DNA of 64,000 bases from Flavobacterium sp. CS20 (GTDB taxonomy: Bacteria > Bacteroidota > Bacteroidia > Flavobacteriales > Flavobacteriaceae), in the NCBI RefSeq assembly GCF_018080005.1, contig NZ_CP073015.1, positions 1,364,001-1,428,000 on the forward strand, given 5' to 3'. Position numbers and translations under genes: made by a program. The notes under the pieces are model-generated. The model saw nothing but the letters and a program-made list of their open reading frames with translations, made no database searches and had not been told where the DNA came from. Of the stretch, positions 10,101-20,125 are shown piece by piece; the stretch's first letter is position 1, and each line of letters opens with the position of its first letter.

Positions 10101-11729
10101 TTAGTCAAGGCTATAAACATTTTCACCTCCAACAAAAGTTTGTTGCACTTTCAAATCAATTACATCATAAATATCACAACTTAACAGGTCTTTGTTCAAA
10201 ACCACAAAATCTGCGTATTTACCACGCCCAAGACTGCCTTTCACATCTTCCTCAAAAGCGACATAAGCAGGCCAAATTGTCATGCCTTTTAAAGCTTGTT
10301 TTCTAGTCAAAGCATTTTGCATTTGAAAACCATTTTTGGGATATGCATGCGTATCTTGACGACTTACTGCAGCATAAAAGGTTAAAAGTGGATTGACATT
10401 TTCAACAGGAAAATCTGTTCCTAAGGGTAAAACACCAGCTTGGTCAAGTAAAGTTTTGTAAGCATAAGCATATTTGATGCGTTTAGCCCCTAAGCGTTCT
10501 TCTGCCCAATACATATCGCTGGTGGCATGTGTTGGTTGAACAGATGGAATAATGTTTTTTGAAAAGTAATGATAATCTTCAGGGTCTATAATTTGTGCAT
10601 GCTCAACACGCCATCGTTTATTAGGTTTATCGTTAATATATTTTTGATAAACTTTGAGTACCACTGAATTAGCAGAATCACCAATAGCATGAGTATTCAT
10701 TTGAAAATTTGTCTTTGAAAGTTTTTTAGCCAATTGGTCTAAATATTCCAAACTTATCAACATCGCACCATAATGATTTTTTTGATCAGAATAGGGTTGT
10801 TTGAGTTTTGCACCTCTTGAGCCTAAAGCACCATCGGCATAAACCTTTACTGAACCTACACGCAGTCTTGGTGTGTTGATGACTCCTTTTTTTAAAAAAT
10901 AATCAACATCTTCAGGAGTGTTGCCAACCATAGCATTGATACGAATTTTGAGTTCGTTTTGGCGTTGCATCTCTTGAATAATATTGATAACTTTTCTTGA
11001 CAAACCAGCGTCAGTAATGCTAGTAAGCCCATTTTTAAATGCAATTTTTTCTGCTTTTTTAAGTGCTTTTTTTATTGATGTTTTTGATAATTCAGGAATG
11101 ATAGCATTAATTTTATTCATGGGTTCATCAATTAAAACACCAGTTAATTCACCATTCTTTTTTACAATTTCTCCGCCTTTTATTTGAGTATTAATGTTAA
11201 TTCCTGCCAAGTCAAGAGCTTTTTGATTAACCAACATAGCATGACCATCAATCCTAGTTAAAACTATTGGTGTGTTAGGAAATAAATCATCTAAGGTATC
11301 TTTAGTAGGAAATGTCTTTTCTTGCCAATCATTTTGATCCCAACCTCTGCCAATAATAAAATCAGACGAATTTTGTTTCTGATATTGTTGCAAAGCTTCT
11401 ACCACTTCATCAAAACTTTTGGTTCCTACCAAATTGACTTGCTCCAAATTTACCCCTAATCCATAAAAATGGGTATGAGCATCATTAAAACCTGGGTAAA
11501 CATATTTCCCGTTTAAATCGATAGATCGGTTTGCTGTATATTTTGTTTTAATTTGCTCAGTTGTCCCTATGTCTAAAATTAATCCATCTTTAACCACCAT
11601 AGCTTCTTGAGTAGAAAACAAAGCGTCAAGAGTATAAATATGAGCGTTGTAAAACATTACCTCTGCGTTTTGTTTTTTTTGACAAGACAAAGCAGATGTT
11701 ATGCTCAATAATAATAAAATTTTTTTCAT
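10101..11729 (-). CDS. YtcJ-type metal-dependent amidohydrolase, lipoprotein
   Basis: Amidohydrolase superfamily, YtcJ-like (D-aminoacylase/imidazolonepropionase relatives). The metal motif FNDAHTHFYG follows an N-terminal composite beta domain. Later motifs are GRGWDQNDW, RIDGHAMLVN, NTHAIGDSA, VEHAQIIDPED, QPTHATSDMYWAEERLG and GTDFPVENVNP. The start is taken at the ATG at 11729, giving MKKILLLLSITSALSCQ with lipobox Cys, so the enzyme is probably lipid-anchored and acts outside the cytoplasm. An upstream in-frame ATG at 11774 would hide the signal peptide. The natural substrate cannot be read from the sequence. Confidence 0.85.
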   Translation of the reverse strand: MKKILLLLSITSALSCQKKQNAEVMFYNAHIYTLDALFSTQEAMVVKDGLILDIGTTEQIKTKYTANRSIDLNGKYVYPGFNDAHTHFYGLGVNLEQVNLVGTKSFDEVVEALQQYQKQNSSDFIIGRGWDQNDWQEKTFPTKDTLDDLFPNTPIVLTRIDGHAMLVNQKALDLAGININTQIKGGEIVKKNGELTGVLIDEPMNKINAIIPELSKTSIKKALKKAEKIAFKNGLTSITDAGLSRKVINIIQEMQRQNELKIRINAMVGNTPEDVDYFLKKGVINTPRLRVGSVKVYADGALGSRGAKLKQPYSDQKNHYGAMLISLEYLDQLAKKLSKTNFQMNTHAIGDSANSVVLKVYQKYINDKPNKRWRVEHAQIIDPEDYHYFSKNIIPSVQPTHATSDMYWAEERLGAKRIKYAYAYKTLLDQAGVLPLGTDFPVENVNPLLTFYAAVSRQDTHAYPKNGFQMQNALTRKQALKGMTIWPAYVAFEEDVKGSLGRGKYADFVVLNKDLLSCDIYDVIDLKVQQTFVGGENVYSLD

Positions 11730-11835
11730 AGATAAAATAAATGATTGTTTGAAACTAAACCATAGCAACATCATTGATGATTTGAGAGCTATAGAACAGC
11801 AAAATAAAACCTATTATTAGATTTTAATTTATAGG

Positions 11836-12195
<360 letters not shown>

Positions 12196-12246
12196 TTATC
12201 GTAAGTTTGTTCAAAATTAATCATAATAGCAAAATACCACAAGTTT

Positions 12247-13299
12247 ATGCTCACTTTTGAACAACGAAAAGCGACATTTGTTGACCTTGGTCAGCATATA
12301 CGTGATTTGACAAATCAACAATCCTTAACACTTTCAAAAAAACACCCTAAATTTGAGGAAGTTCTTCAAATTGCAAAAGCCGAAAACCGATGGTTTACTG
12401 AAGAAAATATTTGCTTTGCATTACAACAATGGGGAAAATCTCTCCAAAAGAACAATTTGGATGAATGGTTAAATCCTTATAATTTAGAAAAAGATATTTC
12501 ACCACAAAATATTGGCGTTGTTATGGCTGGCAATATTCCACTTGTGGGTTTTCACGACTTTTTATCTACATTGATTTCGGGTCATAACATCATCGCAAAA
12601 TTATCTTCAAACGATAAGCAACTTCTACCCTATTTTGCTGAGCAATTAGTTGATATTCAGCCTGAATTTAAATCCTATATCAAATTTGAAGAGAATCAAC
12701 TCAAAAACTATGATGCCGTTATTGCCACAGGCAGTAATAATACTGCTCGATATTTTGAATATTACTTCAGAAACAAACCGCATATCATTAGAAAAAACAG
12801 AAATGGTGTAGCCGTTTTGACCAATCAAGAAAATATTGAAGATTTTCAAAAATTAGGTGAAGATATGTTTAGATTTTTTGGTTTAGGCTGTAGAAATGTG
12901 TCTAAATTATTTATCCCCCAAAACTTTAATTTTAATCATTTTTTTAAAGGCATTTCAAAATTCAAACCCTATATTTACCACAACAAATACGCAAATAATT
13001 ACGATTACAACAAAGCGGTTTATTTGATGAGTGATACAAAGTTTTTAGACAATGATTTTTTAATCTTAAAAGAAGATAAATCTATTGCTTCACCAATAGG
13101 TGTTGTTCATTATGAAATTTATGATAGTGAGACTTCACTACAACAAACTTTAAATCAACACCGAGATGAAATTCAATGTATTGTCGGTCAACATTCAAGT
13201 TGCCAATTTGATTTTGGTCAAGCTCAACAACCCAATTTGGCAGATTATGCCGATGGTATAGACACCGTTCAATTTTTACAAAATCTTTCAACAAAATAA
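12247..13299 (+). CDS. Acyl-CoA reductase (LuxC family)
   Basis: The 350-residue protein resembles the LuxC-like acyl-CoA reductases of Bacteroidetes, which have an aldehyde-dehydrogenase fold. Visible features are GVVMAGNIPLVGFHDFLSTL, the NIIAKLSSND segment, ATGSNNTARYFEYYF and GLGCRNVSKLFIP, where the Cys aligns with the catalytic thiol. It leads a plus-strand run with serC (5-nt gap) and serA. The substrate is not evident. In other Flavobacteria this gene, the ferredoxin and serC occur together, which supports the family call but does not fix a function. Confidence 0.82.
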   Translation: MLTFEQRKATFVDLGQHIRDLTNQQSLTLSKKHPKFEEVLQIAKAENRWFTEENICFALQQWGKSLQKNNLDEWLNPYNLEKDISPQNIGVVMAGNIPLVGFHDFLSTLISGHNIIAKLSSNDKQLLPYFAEQLVDIQPEFKSYIKFEENQLKNYDAVIATGSNNTARYFEYYFRNKPHIIRKNRNGVAVLTNQENIEDFQKLGEDMFRFFGLGCRNVSKLFIPQNFNFNHFFKGISKFKPYIYHNKYANNYDYNKAVYLMSDTKFLDNDFLILKEDKSIASPIGVVHYEIYDSETSLQQTLNQHRDEIQCIVGQHSSCQFDFGQAQQPNLADYADGIDTVQFLQNLSTK

Positions 13300-13304
13300 G
13301 AATT

Positions 13305-14369
13305 ATGAAAAAACACAATTTTAGTGCTGGTCCTTGTATTTTACCAAAAGAAGTCTTTTTGCAAGCTTCTGAAGCGGTGATAGATTTAGATAATTCTGGC
13401 TTATCTATTTTAGAAATTTCTCATCGAAGCAAAGCTTTTGTTGATATTATGGAAGAAGCAAGAGCTCTGACTTTAGAATTGTTAGGACTTGAAGGCAAAG
13501 GCTATCAGGCTTTATTTTTGCAAGGCGGTGCAAGTTTACAGTTTATTATGAGTGCATACAATTTACTTGAAAACAAAGCGGCTTATCTCGAGACAGGTGC
13601 GTGGTCAACCAAAGCTATCAAAGAAGCAAAAAAGCTTGGCAAAGTTGAGATTGTAGCCACTTCTTCGGATAAAAATTTTAATTATATTCCAAAAGATTAT
13701 AGCATTCATAGTGACCTAGATTATTTTCACTGCACGAGCAACAACACCATCTTTGGCACGCAAATCAAAGACTTTCCTAAAACAGATGTTCCCGTTGTTT
13801 GTGATATGAGCAGTGATATTTTTTCTAGACAACTTGACTTTAGCAAATTTGATTTGATCTATGCTGGTGCTCAAAAAAACATGGGACCAGCTGGAACAAC
13901 TTTAGTCATTGTTAAAGAAGATATACTCGGCAAAGTCAGTCGAGATATTCCTTCGATGTTAGATTATAAAATCCATATCGGTAAAGACAGCATGTTTAAC
14001 ACGCCACCCGTTTTTGCGGTTTATACATCAATGTTGAATTTGCGTTGGCTAAAAGCAAAAGGTGGCATTGAAGCCATTGAAAAAGAAAACGAAAACAAAG
14101 CCAAATTAATTTATTCTGAAATTGATATCAATCCGTTGTTTAAGGGTTTTGCCAATAAACCTGACCGTTCAACAATGAATGCCACTTTCAATTTGGTTGA
14201 TGACACACTTAAAGACCGTTTTGATGAAATGTGCAAACAAGCAGGCATTAATGGTGTAAATGGTCACCGAAGCGTCGGCGGTTATCGCGCTTCAATGTAC
14301 AACGCTTTGCCTAAAGAATCGGTAAGTGTTTTAGTAGAAATTATGGACGAATTAGAAAGAAAAGCTTAA
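13305..14369 (+). CDS. serC: Phosphoserine aminotransferase
   Basis: Second step of serine synthesis: 3-phosphohydroxypyruvate plus glutamate gives phosphoserine. The 354-residue class V aminotransferase starts MKKHNFSAGPCILPKEV. It has the QGGAS phosphate-cup motif and the PLP lysine in YAGAQKNMGPAG, and ends with the family's NGHRSVGGYRASMYNALP. It lies 5 nt after the acyl-CoA reductase gene and 26 nt before serA, which fits an operon. Confidence 0.96.
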   Translation: MKKHNFSAGPCILPKEVFLQASEAVIDLDNSGLSILEISHRSKAFVDIMEEARALTLELLGLEGKGYQALFLQGGASLQFIMSAYNLLENKAAYLETGAWSTKAIKEAKKLGKVEIVATSSDKNFNYIPKDYSIHSDLDYFHCTSNNTIFGTQIKDFPKTDVPVVCDMSSDIFSRQLDFSKFDLIYAGAQKNMGPAGTTLVIVKEDILGKVSRDIPSMLDYKIHIGKDSMFNTPPVFAVYTSMLNLRWLKAKGGIEAIEKENENKAKLIYSEIDINPLFKGFANKPDRSTMNATFNLVDDTLKDRFDEMCKQAGINGVNGHRSVGGYRASMYNALPKESVSVLVEIMDELERKA

Positions 14370-14395
14370 ATATTAAATACTAAAAAAAAATTGAA

Positions 14396-15346
14396 ATGAA
14401 AATATTAGCAAACGACGGTCTGTCTCAAGCTGGTGTAGATATGCTTGAAAAGGCAGGTCACAAAGTCATACAAACCAAAGTAGCTCAAGAGCGACTCGCC
14501 AAATACATCAACGATAATGACATTGATGTCATATTGGTGAGAAGTGCAACCAAGATAAGAAAAGACTTGATCGATGCTTGTCCAAATCTTAAAATCATCG
14601 GTCGTGGTGGTGTTGGGCTTGACAATATTGATGTTGATCATGCGGTATCTAAAGGAATTAAAGTCATAAACACACCAGCGGCCTCATCAGATTCTGTGGC
14701 GGAATTGGTCATGGCACATGCTTTAAGCGGCTTTAGATTTTTGCATCTCGCCAATCGTCAAATGCCACTTGAAGGCGATTCAAAATTTAAAGAACTCAAA
14801 AAATCTTATGCCAAAGGCACCGAACTCAAAGGTAAAACTATGGGAATAGTCGGTATTGGTCGAATAGGTCAAGCCACGGCAAAGCGTGCTATTGGTATGG
14901 GAATGAATGTTGTGGTTCATGACAAATTTACTGATGAAGTGGATGTTAGACTTGATTTTTTTGATGGTCAACATTTAGATTTTCATTTAAAAAGTATAGA
15001 TTTTGATGACCTTCTATCAAAATCTGATATCATTACATTTCACGTGCCATCACAAAAAGACTACATTTTAGGTGCTAAAGAAATCGAAAAAATGAAAGAC
15101 GGAGCGACGGTTATCAACACTGCTCGCGGTGGCGTTATTGAAGAAAAGGCTATAGTTGAAGCTCTTGAAAGTGGTAAATTGAGCTTTGCCGCCATAGATG
15201 TATTTGAAAATGAACCAACACCTGAAATTAAATTGTTGATGCAATCCAAATTGTCATTAAGCCCTCATATTGGTGGTGCAACCACTCAAGCCCAAGACCG
15301 AATTGGCATCGAACTCGCCGAACAAATTATTCAATTAAGTCAATAA
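14396..15346 (+). CDS. serA: D-3-phosphoglycerate dehydrogenase, short form
   Basis: First step of serine synthesis, oxidising 3-phosphoglycerate with NAD. Of 316 residues, it has GRGGVGLDNID, the nucleotide-binding GIVGIGRIGQATAKRA, NTARGGVIEE and the catalytic His in SPHIGGATTQAQDRIG. The C-terminal ACT/serine-binding domain of longer SerA proteins is absent, so feedback control by serine through that domain is unlikely. It is located directly after serC. Confidence 0.93.
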   Translation: MKILANDGLSQAGVDMLEKAGHKVIQTKVAQERLAKYINDNDIDVILVRSATKIRKDLIDACPNLKIIGRGGVGLDNIDVDHAVSKGIKVINTPAASSDSVAELVMAHALSGFRFLHLANRQMPLEGDSKFKELKKSYAKGTELKGKTMGIVGIGRIGQATAKRAIGMGMNVVVHDKFTDEVDVRLDFFDGQHLDFHLKSIDFDDLLSKSDIITFHVPSQKDYILGAKEIEKMKDGATVINTARGGVIEEKAIVEALESGKLSFAAIDVFENEPTPEIKLLMQSKLSLSPHIGGATTQAQDRIGIELAEQIIQLSQ

Positions 15347-15347
15347 T

Positions 15348-15986
15348 GTGAAACCTTTACAACTTTTTATATTGCTCATATTTTGGGGTTTACCAAACCT
15401 AAATGCTCAAACCCAACAAGGTTTTGCTTCGGTAAGACCGCTATCTCATGAAGGGTTGATGACCAAAAGCGGTGAACGGTTTTCTCACGACAGTCTTGTA
15501 GCTTCGCACCGCAGTTTGCCTTTTGGCTCTGTGGTGAAAGTGACTAATCTAACCAACAAACAATCTATCAAAGTAAAAATAAACGATCGCGGTCCTTTTA
15601 TCAAAGGTCGTATCATAGATTTATCTCAAAGTCTTGCAGATTCTATAGGACTTTACAACAATGATATTGCTCAAGTCAAAATGGAAGTGCTTAAAATTGA
15701 AACAAATTTTGAGCCACAAAACGCAACTTCAAATCCAAATTCAAAAGGAAATTTTGCCATTCAAGTGGCCAGCTATTCTAAAAAAGAAAATGCGATTAAT
15801 TATACAACCGAACTCAAAAAATATAATATCACAGAACCTATACATGTCAAACTACAATCAGTCGATGACAAAACTCTATTTAAAGTTTTTATTGGCAATT
15901 TTGATACCCGTGAAAAAGCTGAAAAATACAAAACTCAATTACCTGATGCTCTACAAAAAGGCTATGTTACAACTATAAATCCTTGA
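15348..15986 (+). CDS. RlpA-like double-psi beta-barrel protein with SPOR domain
   Basis: The 212-residue secreted protein has an N-terminal signal peptide (about 20 residues ending LNAQ). A double-psi beta-barrel of the RlpA/septal lytic transglycosylase family follows (GERFSHDSLVASHRSLPFGS, VKINDRGPFIKGRIIDLS). A C-terminal SPOR domain at about residues 132-212 (FAIQVASYSKKENAINYTTEL) would bind denuded septal peptidoglycan. The GTG start at 15348 lies 1 nt after the serA stop, so translation is probably coupled. It acts in the periplasm or at the outer membrane during division. Confidence 0.85.
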   Translation: MKPLQLFILLIFWGLPNLNAQTQQGFASVRPLSHEGLMTKSGERFSHDSLVASHRSLPFGSVVKVTNLTNKQSIKVKINDRGPFIKGRIIDLSQSLADSIGLYNNDIAQVKMEVLKIETNFEPQNATSNPNSKGNFAIQVASYSKKENAINYTTELKKYNITEPIHVKLQSVDDKTLFKVFIGNFDTREKAEKYKTQLPDALQKGYVTTINP

Positions 15987-16039
15987 GCTATTTTTTGCTA
16001 AAGCATTCTGATAGCAACTGAGTTTAAGCTTTTATAGTT

Positions 16040-16123
16040 ATGAAATTCAAAAGATTATATATTGCTATCATTCCAATCCTGCTCATAATAGGATGTAATG
16101 CCATTGAGAAACCTAATGAATAA
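16040..16123 (+). CDS. Possible 27-residue small lipoprotein
   Basis: A short ORF begins with ATG at 16040 and reads MKFKRLYIAIIPILLIIGCN followed by a polar tail ending KPNE. The positive start, hydrophobic core and IIGC lipobox match a minimal lipoprotein signal. Only about eight residues remain after the Cys. It lies just downstream of the RlpA-like gene and upstream of repeat array A1. It may be a genuine tiny lipoprotein or the 5' remnant of a larger gene cut off by repeat expansion. Confidence 0.4.
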   Translation: MKFKRLYIAIIPILLIIGCNAIEKPNE

Positions 16124-16154
16124 GACCCAAAAATCTAAAAAATCTCTCAGCAAA

Positions 16155-16482
16155 CCAAACCCCCTTTGTCATTCTGAACGGAGCCTGCGAAGTGAAGAAT
16201 CTCTCAGTGAACCGAACCCCAATACGTGAGAAAGATTCCTCCTGCCGTCGGAATGACATTCCCTTGTCATTCTGATACCGAAGCCTCGGTAGAGGAATCT
16301 TTTGGTGAAATGAAAACCAATACGTGAGAGAGATTCCTCCTGCCGTCGGAATGACAAACCCCTTGTCATTCTGAACGGAGCTTGCGAAGTGAAGAATCTC
16401 TCAGTGAACCGAACCCCACTTGTCATTCTGAACGGAGCCTGCGAAGTGAAGAATCTTTTGGTGAAATAAAACTCAATAAGTG
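16155..16482. repeat. Repeat array A1 (TGTCATTC...GGAATGACA palindromic units)
   Basis: Three to four copies of a roughly 100-bp unit. Each begins with TGTCATTCTGA followed by ACGGAGCCTGCGAAGTGAAG or ACCGAAGCCTCGGTAGAGG. AATCT and a loop containing CAATACGTGAGA come next, closed by AGATTCCTCCTGCCGTCGG and AATGACA. Outer and inner parts are complementary, so a unit can fold into a long hairpin. Translated ORFs across it are artefacts of the repeat. No RAYT-type transposase is seen nearby. Confidence 0.9.
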
Positions 16483-16519
<37 letters not shown>

Positions 16520-16759
16520 CCTATCGTTTATTTTTTTTAACACATTTAAACTACTGTAAAACAACAATATACAAAATAATAATATTATAATACATTATAT
16601 ATCAGTATTATAACTAACTTATTAATAATCAATAAACAAACTAAATGTTCATAACTTGTTGAAAACCTTATTTATAGTATTACTAAAAAAATAAAAAAAG
16701 CTTTTTAAATTTACACCAATATTAACCAGGCAGTTTTATCTGCCATAAATTTTTTAACA

Positions 16760-17140
16760 ATGGTAACATTTAAAACCGTTCAAAAGGTGAACCCACAAGA
16801 TGTGGCGGCACCACGCAAGTTTTACGCCCAGGTCAAAACAAGTGGGCGTACAGATCTGAATCGATTGGCATTTTTAATTTCCAATCAATCAACAGTCCGT
16901 AAGGCAGATTGCCTTGCTGTACTGGAAGCATTTGTCCACAACATGTCTGACGAGCTCAGCCAAGGACATATTGTGTATCTAGGAGACTTAGGCTCTTTTC
17001 GCGTCAGCCTTAGCTCAGAAGGTTTCGACCTTGAAGAAGATGTGAGCTCAAACGCCATAAAGGACTCTAAAATTTTGTTTAGACCTGGCAAGAGATTCCG
17101 TGATTTGCTTAAAACTTTAGAATTCAAAAAAGTGGATTAG
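16760..17140 (+). CDS. HU-like DNA-binding protein (Bacteroidetes type)
   Basis: The 126-residue protein is of the HU/IHF superfamily subset common in Bacteroidetes. It begins MVTFKTVQKVNPQDVAAPRKFYAQ. The DNA-binding core includes DCLAVLEAFVHNMSDELSQGHIVYLGDLGSFRV, and the basic end reads FRPGKRFRDLLKTLEFKK. It probably bends or compacts DNA in the cytoplasm. It is monocistronic with its own terminator directly downstream, and sits between two repeat arrays. Confidence 0.87.
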   Translation: MVTFKTVQKVNPQDVAAPRKFYAQVKTSGRTDLNRLAFLISNQSTVRKADCLAVLEAFVHNMSDELSQGHIVYLGDLGSFRVSLSSEGFDLEEDVSSNAIKDSKILFRPGKRFRDLLKTLEFKKVD

Positions 17141-17171
17141 CTTGTATTCATAAGTTTTAAGCTTGTATTAA

Positions 17172-17206
17172 AACCTTGGTTTTTTCCGTGAACCAAGGTT
17201 TTTTTT
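17172..17206 (+). terminator. Rho-independent terminator of the HU-like gene
   Basis: A perfect 10-bp stem (AACCTTGGTT at 17172-17181 and AACCAAGGTT at 17191-17200) with a TTTTCCGTG-type loop is followed by a run of eight T. It lies 32 nt after the stop codon. Confidence 0.9.
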
Positions 17207-17272
17207 ATGTAAAATCTAAAGATTTATCACAAAAACAACCGCAGGTTTCTTCAATTTCCTGCTTAGGTTATG

Positions 17273-17316
17273 CTCAAAACCTAAGGTGGTTTTACTCAAA
17301 ACCTAAGGTGGTTTTA
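17273..17316. repeat. Perfect 22-bp tandem duplication in a long intergenic gap
   Basis: CTCAAAACCTAAGGTGGTTT plus TA is repeated twice back to back at 17273-17294 and 17295-17316. The gap 17207-17767 otherwise holds AT-rich sequence. One segment, at about 17586-17640, copies the HU gene's 3' flank (GATTAGCTTGTATTCATA, then GGTATTAAAACC and TTTTCCGTA), which looks like the decayed 3' end of a second HU-like gene. No intact ORF is convincing here. Confidence 0.75.
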
Positions 17317-17767
17317 AAATTTGCTTTGCTACAGCTTTTTTTAAAAAATCAATTTGAACCCAAATTATGCATTTGAGCAGATAAAAACATAGGTATATCG
17401 GGGTAAACCCTAAAAAAAATGCTCATATTGAATAAAAAAGTTGATAAAAAAAATGAAACTTACATTTTATGGATTCAAAATATGCAAAAAATATTAAAAA
17501 AACATTAAATATAAGTATTAAAAAAGCCGATTTATTGTGAAATATTTACTTAAAAAAAATAAAAAAAGCTCAAAAAAAGAATGAGGATTAGCTTGTATTC
17601 ATATTTTTGAGCTGGTATTAAAACCGATATTTTCCGTATTATCGATATCCAAAAATATAAAATAGAATAGAGCATACCAAATTTAGTTATCAACAAACGT
17701 TGAAAACTATGCTTAGACCAGCAACAGCCTAACACTTCTCACTTTAAACAAAGCTTAACAATAGTCA

Positions 17768-18985
17768 TTCAAAGATAAACGCAGTGACGATGCTTCGGTA
17801 TCGGAATGACATTCCCTTGTCATTCTGATACCGAAGTCTCGGTAGAGGAATCTTTCAGTGAAATGAAAACCAATACGTGAGAGAGATTCCTCCTGCCGTC
17901 GGAATGACATCCTGCCGTCGGAATGACATTCCCTTGTCATTCTGAACGGAGCTTGCGAAGTGAAGAATCTCTCAGTGAACCGAACCTCAATACGTGAGAA
18001 AGATTCCTCCTATCGTCGGAATGACAACCTGCCGTCGGAATGACAACCGATCGTCGGAATGACATCCTGCCGTCGGAATGACAAACCCCTTGTCATTCTG
18101 AACGGAGCCCGCGAAGTGAAGAATCTCTCAGTGAAATGAACCTCAATACGTGAGAAAGATTCCTCCTATCGTCGGAATGACAACCTGCCGTCGGAATGAC
18201 AACCGATCGTCGGAATGACATCCTGCCGTCGGAATGACAAACCCCTTGTCATTCTGAACGGAGCCCGCGAAGTGAAGAATCTCTCAGTGAAATGAAAACC
18301 AATCTTGTCATTCTGATACCGAAGTCTCGGTAGAGGAATCTTTCAGTGAACCGAACCCCAATACGTGAAAGAAAGATTCCTCCTACCGTCGGAATGACAA
18401 CCTACCGTAGGAATGACAAACCCCTTGTCATTCTGATACCGAAGTCTCGGTAGAAGAATCTTTCAGTGAAATGAAAACCAATACGTGAGAAAGATTCCTC
18501 CTGCCGTCGGAATGACAACCGATCGTCGGAATGACAAACCCCTTGTCATTCTGATACCGAAGTCTCGGTAGAGGAATCTTTCAGTGAAATGAAAACCAAT
18601 ACGTGAGAGAGAGATTCCTCCTGCCGTCGGAATGACATTCCCTTGTCATTCTGATACCGAAGTCTCGGTAGAGAGATCTTTCAGTGAAACGAAAACCAAT
18701 ACGTGAGAGAGAGATTCCTCCTACCGTCGGAATGACAACCTGCCGTCGGAATGACAAACCCCTTGTCATTCTGATACCGAAGTCTCGGTAGAGGAATCTT
18801 TCAGTGAAATGAAAACCAATACGTGAGAGAGAGATTCCTCCTGCCGTCGGAATGACAACCTGCCGTCGGAATGACAAACCCCTTGTCATTCTGATACCGA
18901 AGTCTCGGTAGAGGAATCTTTCAGTGAACCGAACCCCAATACGTGAGAGAGAGATTCCTCCTGCCGTCGGAATGACAAACCCCCA
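17768..18985. repeat. Repeat array A2, left flank of the polysaccharide locus
   Basis: About ten hairpin units of family A stand in the same orientation as A1 and A3. Each has TTGTCATTCTGATACCGAAG, TCTCGGTAGAGGAATCTTTC, a loop with ACCAATACGTGAGAGAG and ATTCCTCCTGCCGTCGGAAT. Some units carry extra copies of the 3' piece CGTCGGAATGACA joined by CCTGC, CTATC or CGATC. The array ends within 20 bp of the first glycosyltransferase stop codon. Confidence 0.92.
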
Positions 18986-19000
18986 TTGTTGGCTTGAAAA

Positions 19001-20125
19001 TTAATCTTTAACTAAAAGCTTTTTGATTTCAGTTTCAAATTTATCTAAGGTATATTGTCTTGACCATTGGGCTGCGTTTGAGGATAGGTTTTCCAATTGT
19101 TTTGGAGTTGATTTTAAAGCTATTAACTTTTCAACACTGTTTTCTATATTTTCGGCATCTATCAAGATACCGCGATTTCCATTATCTAACATCCATGGCA
19201 CGCATGAAATTGGCGTCACAATAGGAATACAACCCCAAAACATCGCCTCGGCAACCACTTTTGGCTAACCTTCAGATTGGCTCGGTAAAATGAGAAAATG
19301 TGAGTATTTAAGAGTTTTTTTGACGTTTTCTTTGGGCTGATTGCCATGCATAAACGCCCATTGTTCGGCGTTATGGGCTTTGATATGATTTTGTAAAGCC
19401 GATTTGAGCTTTCCATCACCATAAAAATGCAAACTGGCTTCAATGCCGTTTTGTCTGAGTTGATGCACCAGTTGAAATGCCAATTGTGGGCGTTTGCCTT
19501 TTGACATCTTGCCCACATAACAAAAATGCCAAGGTTTGGTGTAATCTCTCACAAACAGGGCTTCTTTTTCGTTGTCGTGATAGGTGGCGGTGAAAAAAGC
19601 TTTGATATTCCGACTTTGATTTGGCCATTGCCCATAAACCAAAACTTGCATGTTTTGGGTTAAAAATGTGTTGCTTAAAATCCATTTTTGCAAGTTATAG
19701 CTCCACGGCTGTTTGGCTTTAGGATCCCAATTGCCAGCATATTTGGCGGTTTTTGGGGTTTTAGGAAATAAAATTTGAACCAAACACCCCAACAAACCCA
19801 TATTACCTGGACAACGCAAGTGAATATGATCGGCTTGTTTCATGGCTTTGTATAGAGTGCTTAAAATTTTAGGCAGTTGTTTTAGCGTATGTAATTTTTC
19901 TTTAAACCCAATTAATGAAAACGCAGGCACGTCATCAATAGATATATTGTCGTGTTTATAGGCTAAATTGATATTTTTGTCAAATGATGTGGATAATGGT
20001 GCTACAATTTTTATGTCATCAACAAATTTAAGCCACAAATTCATTTCACGGACATAAGGTGCGTAGGCGTAGAGTTGGTTGTCAACTTTGTAATGATCGG
20101 CATGTGAAATGATGAGGAAAGTCAT
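19001..20125 (-). CDS. Glycosyltransferase (GT4-like) interrupted by an in-frame amber codon
   Basis: GT-B fold glycosyltransferase for surface glycan. The N-terminal half begins MTFLIISHADHYKVDNQLYA, and the donor-binding half contains FCYVGKMSKGKRPQLAF and FLILPSQSEG. The reading frame stops at TAG (19265-19267) and continues in the same frame as PKVVAEAMFWGCIPIVTPIS to the stop at 19001. Family members have SEGWPKVVAEAM, so TGG (Trp) became TAG. With the codon read through, the protein has 374 residues. Its start overlaps the stop of the next upstream gene by one base. It is a pseudogene unless suppressed or a base-call error. Confidence 0.85.

Noticed and set aside
15661..15978. 105-codon ORF inside the RlpA-like gene
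   Set aside because: It is a Lys-rich shadow frame of the SPOR domain.
17176..17376. 66-codon ORF after the HU terminator
   Set aside because: It starts in the terminator, passes through the 22-bp tandem repeat and has no recognisable protein features.
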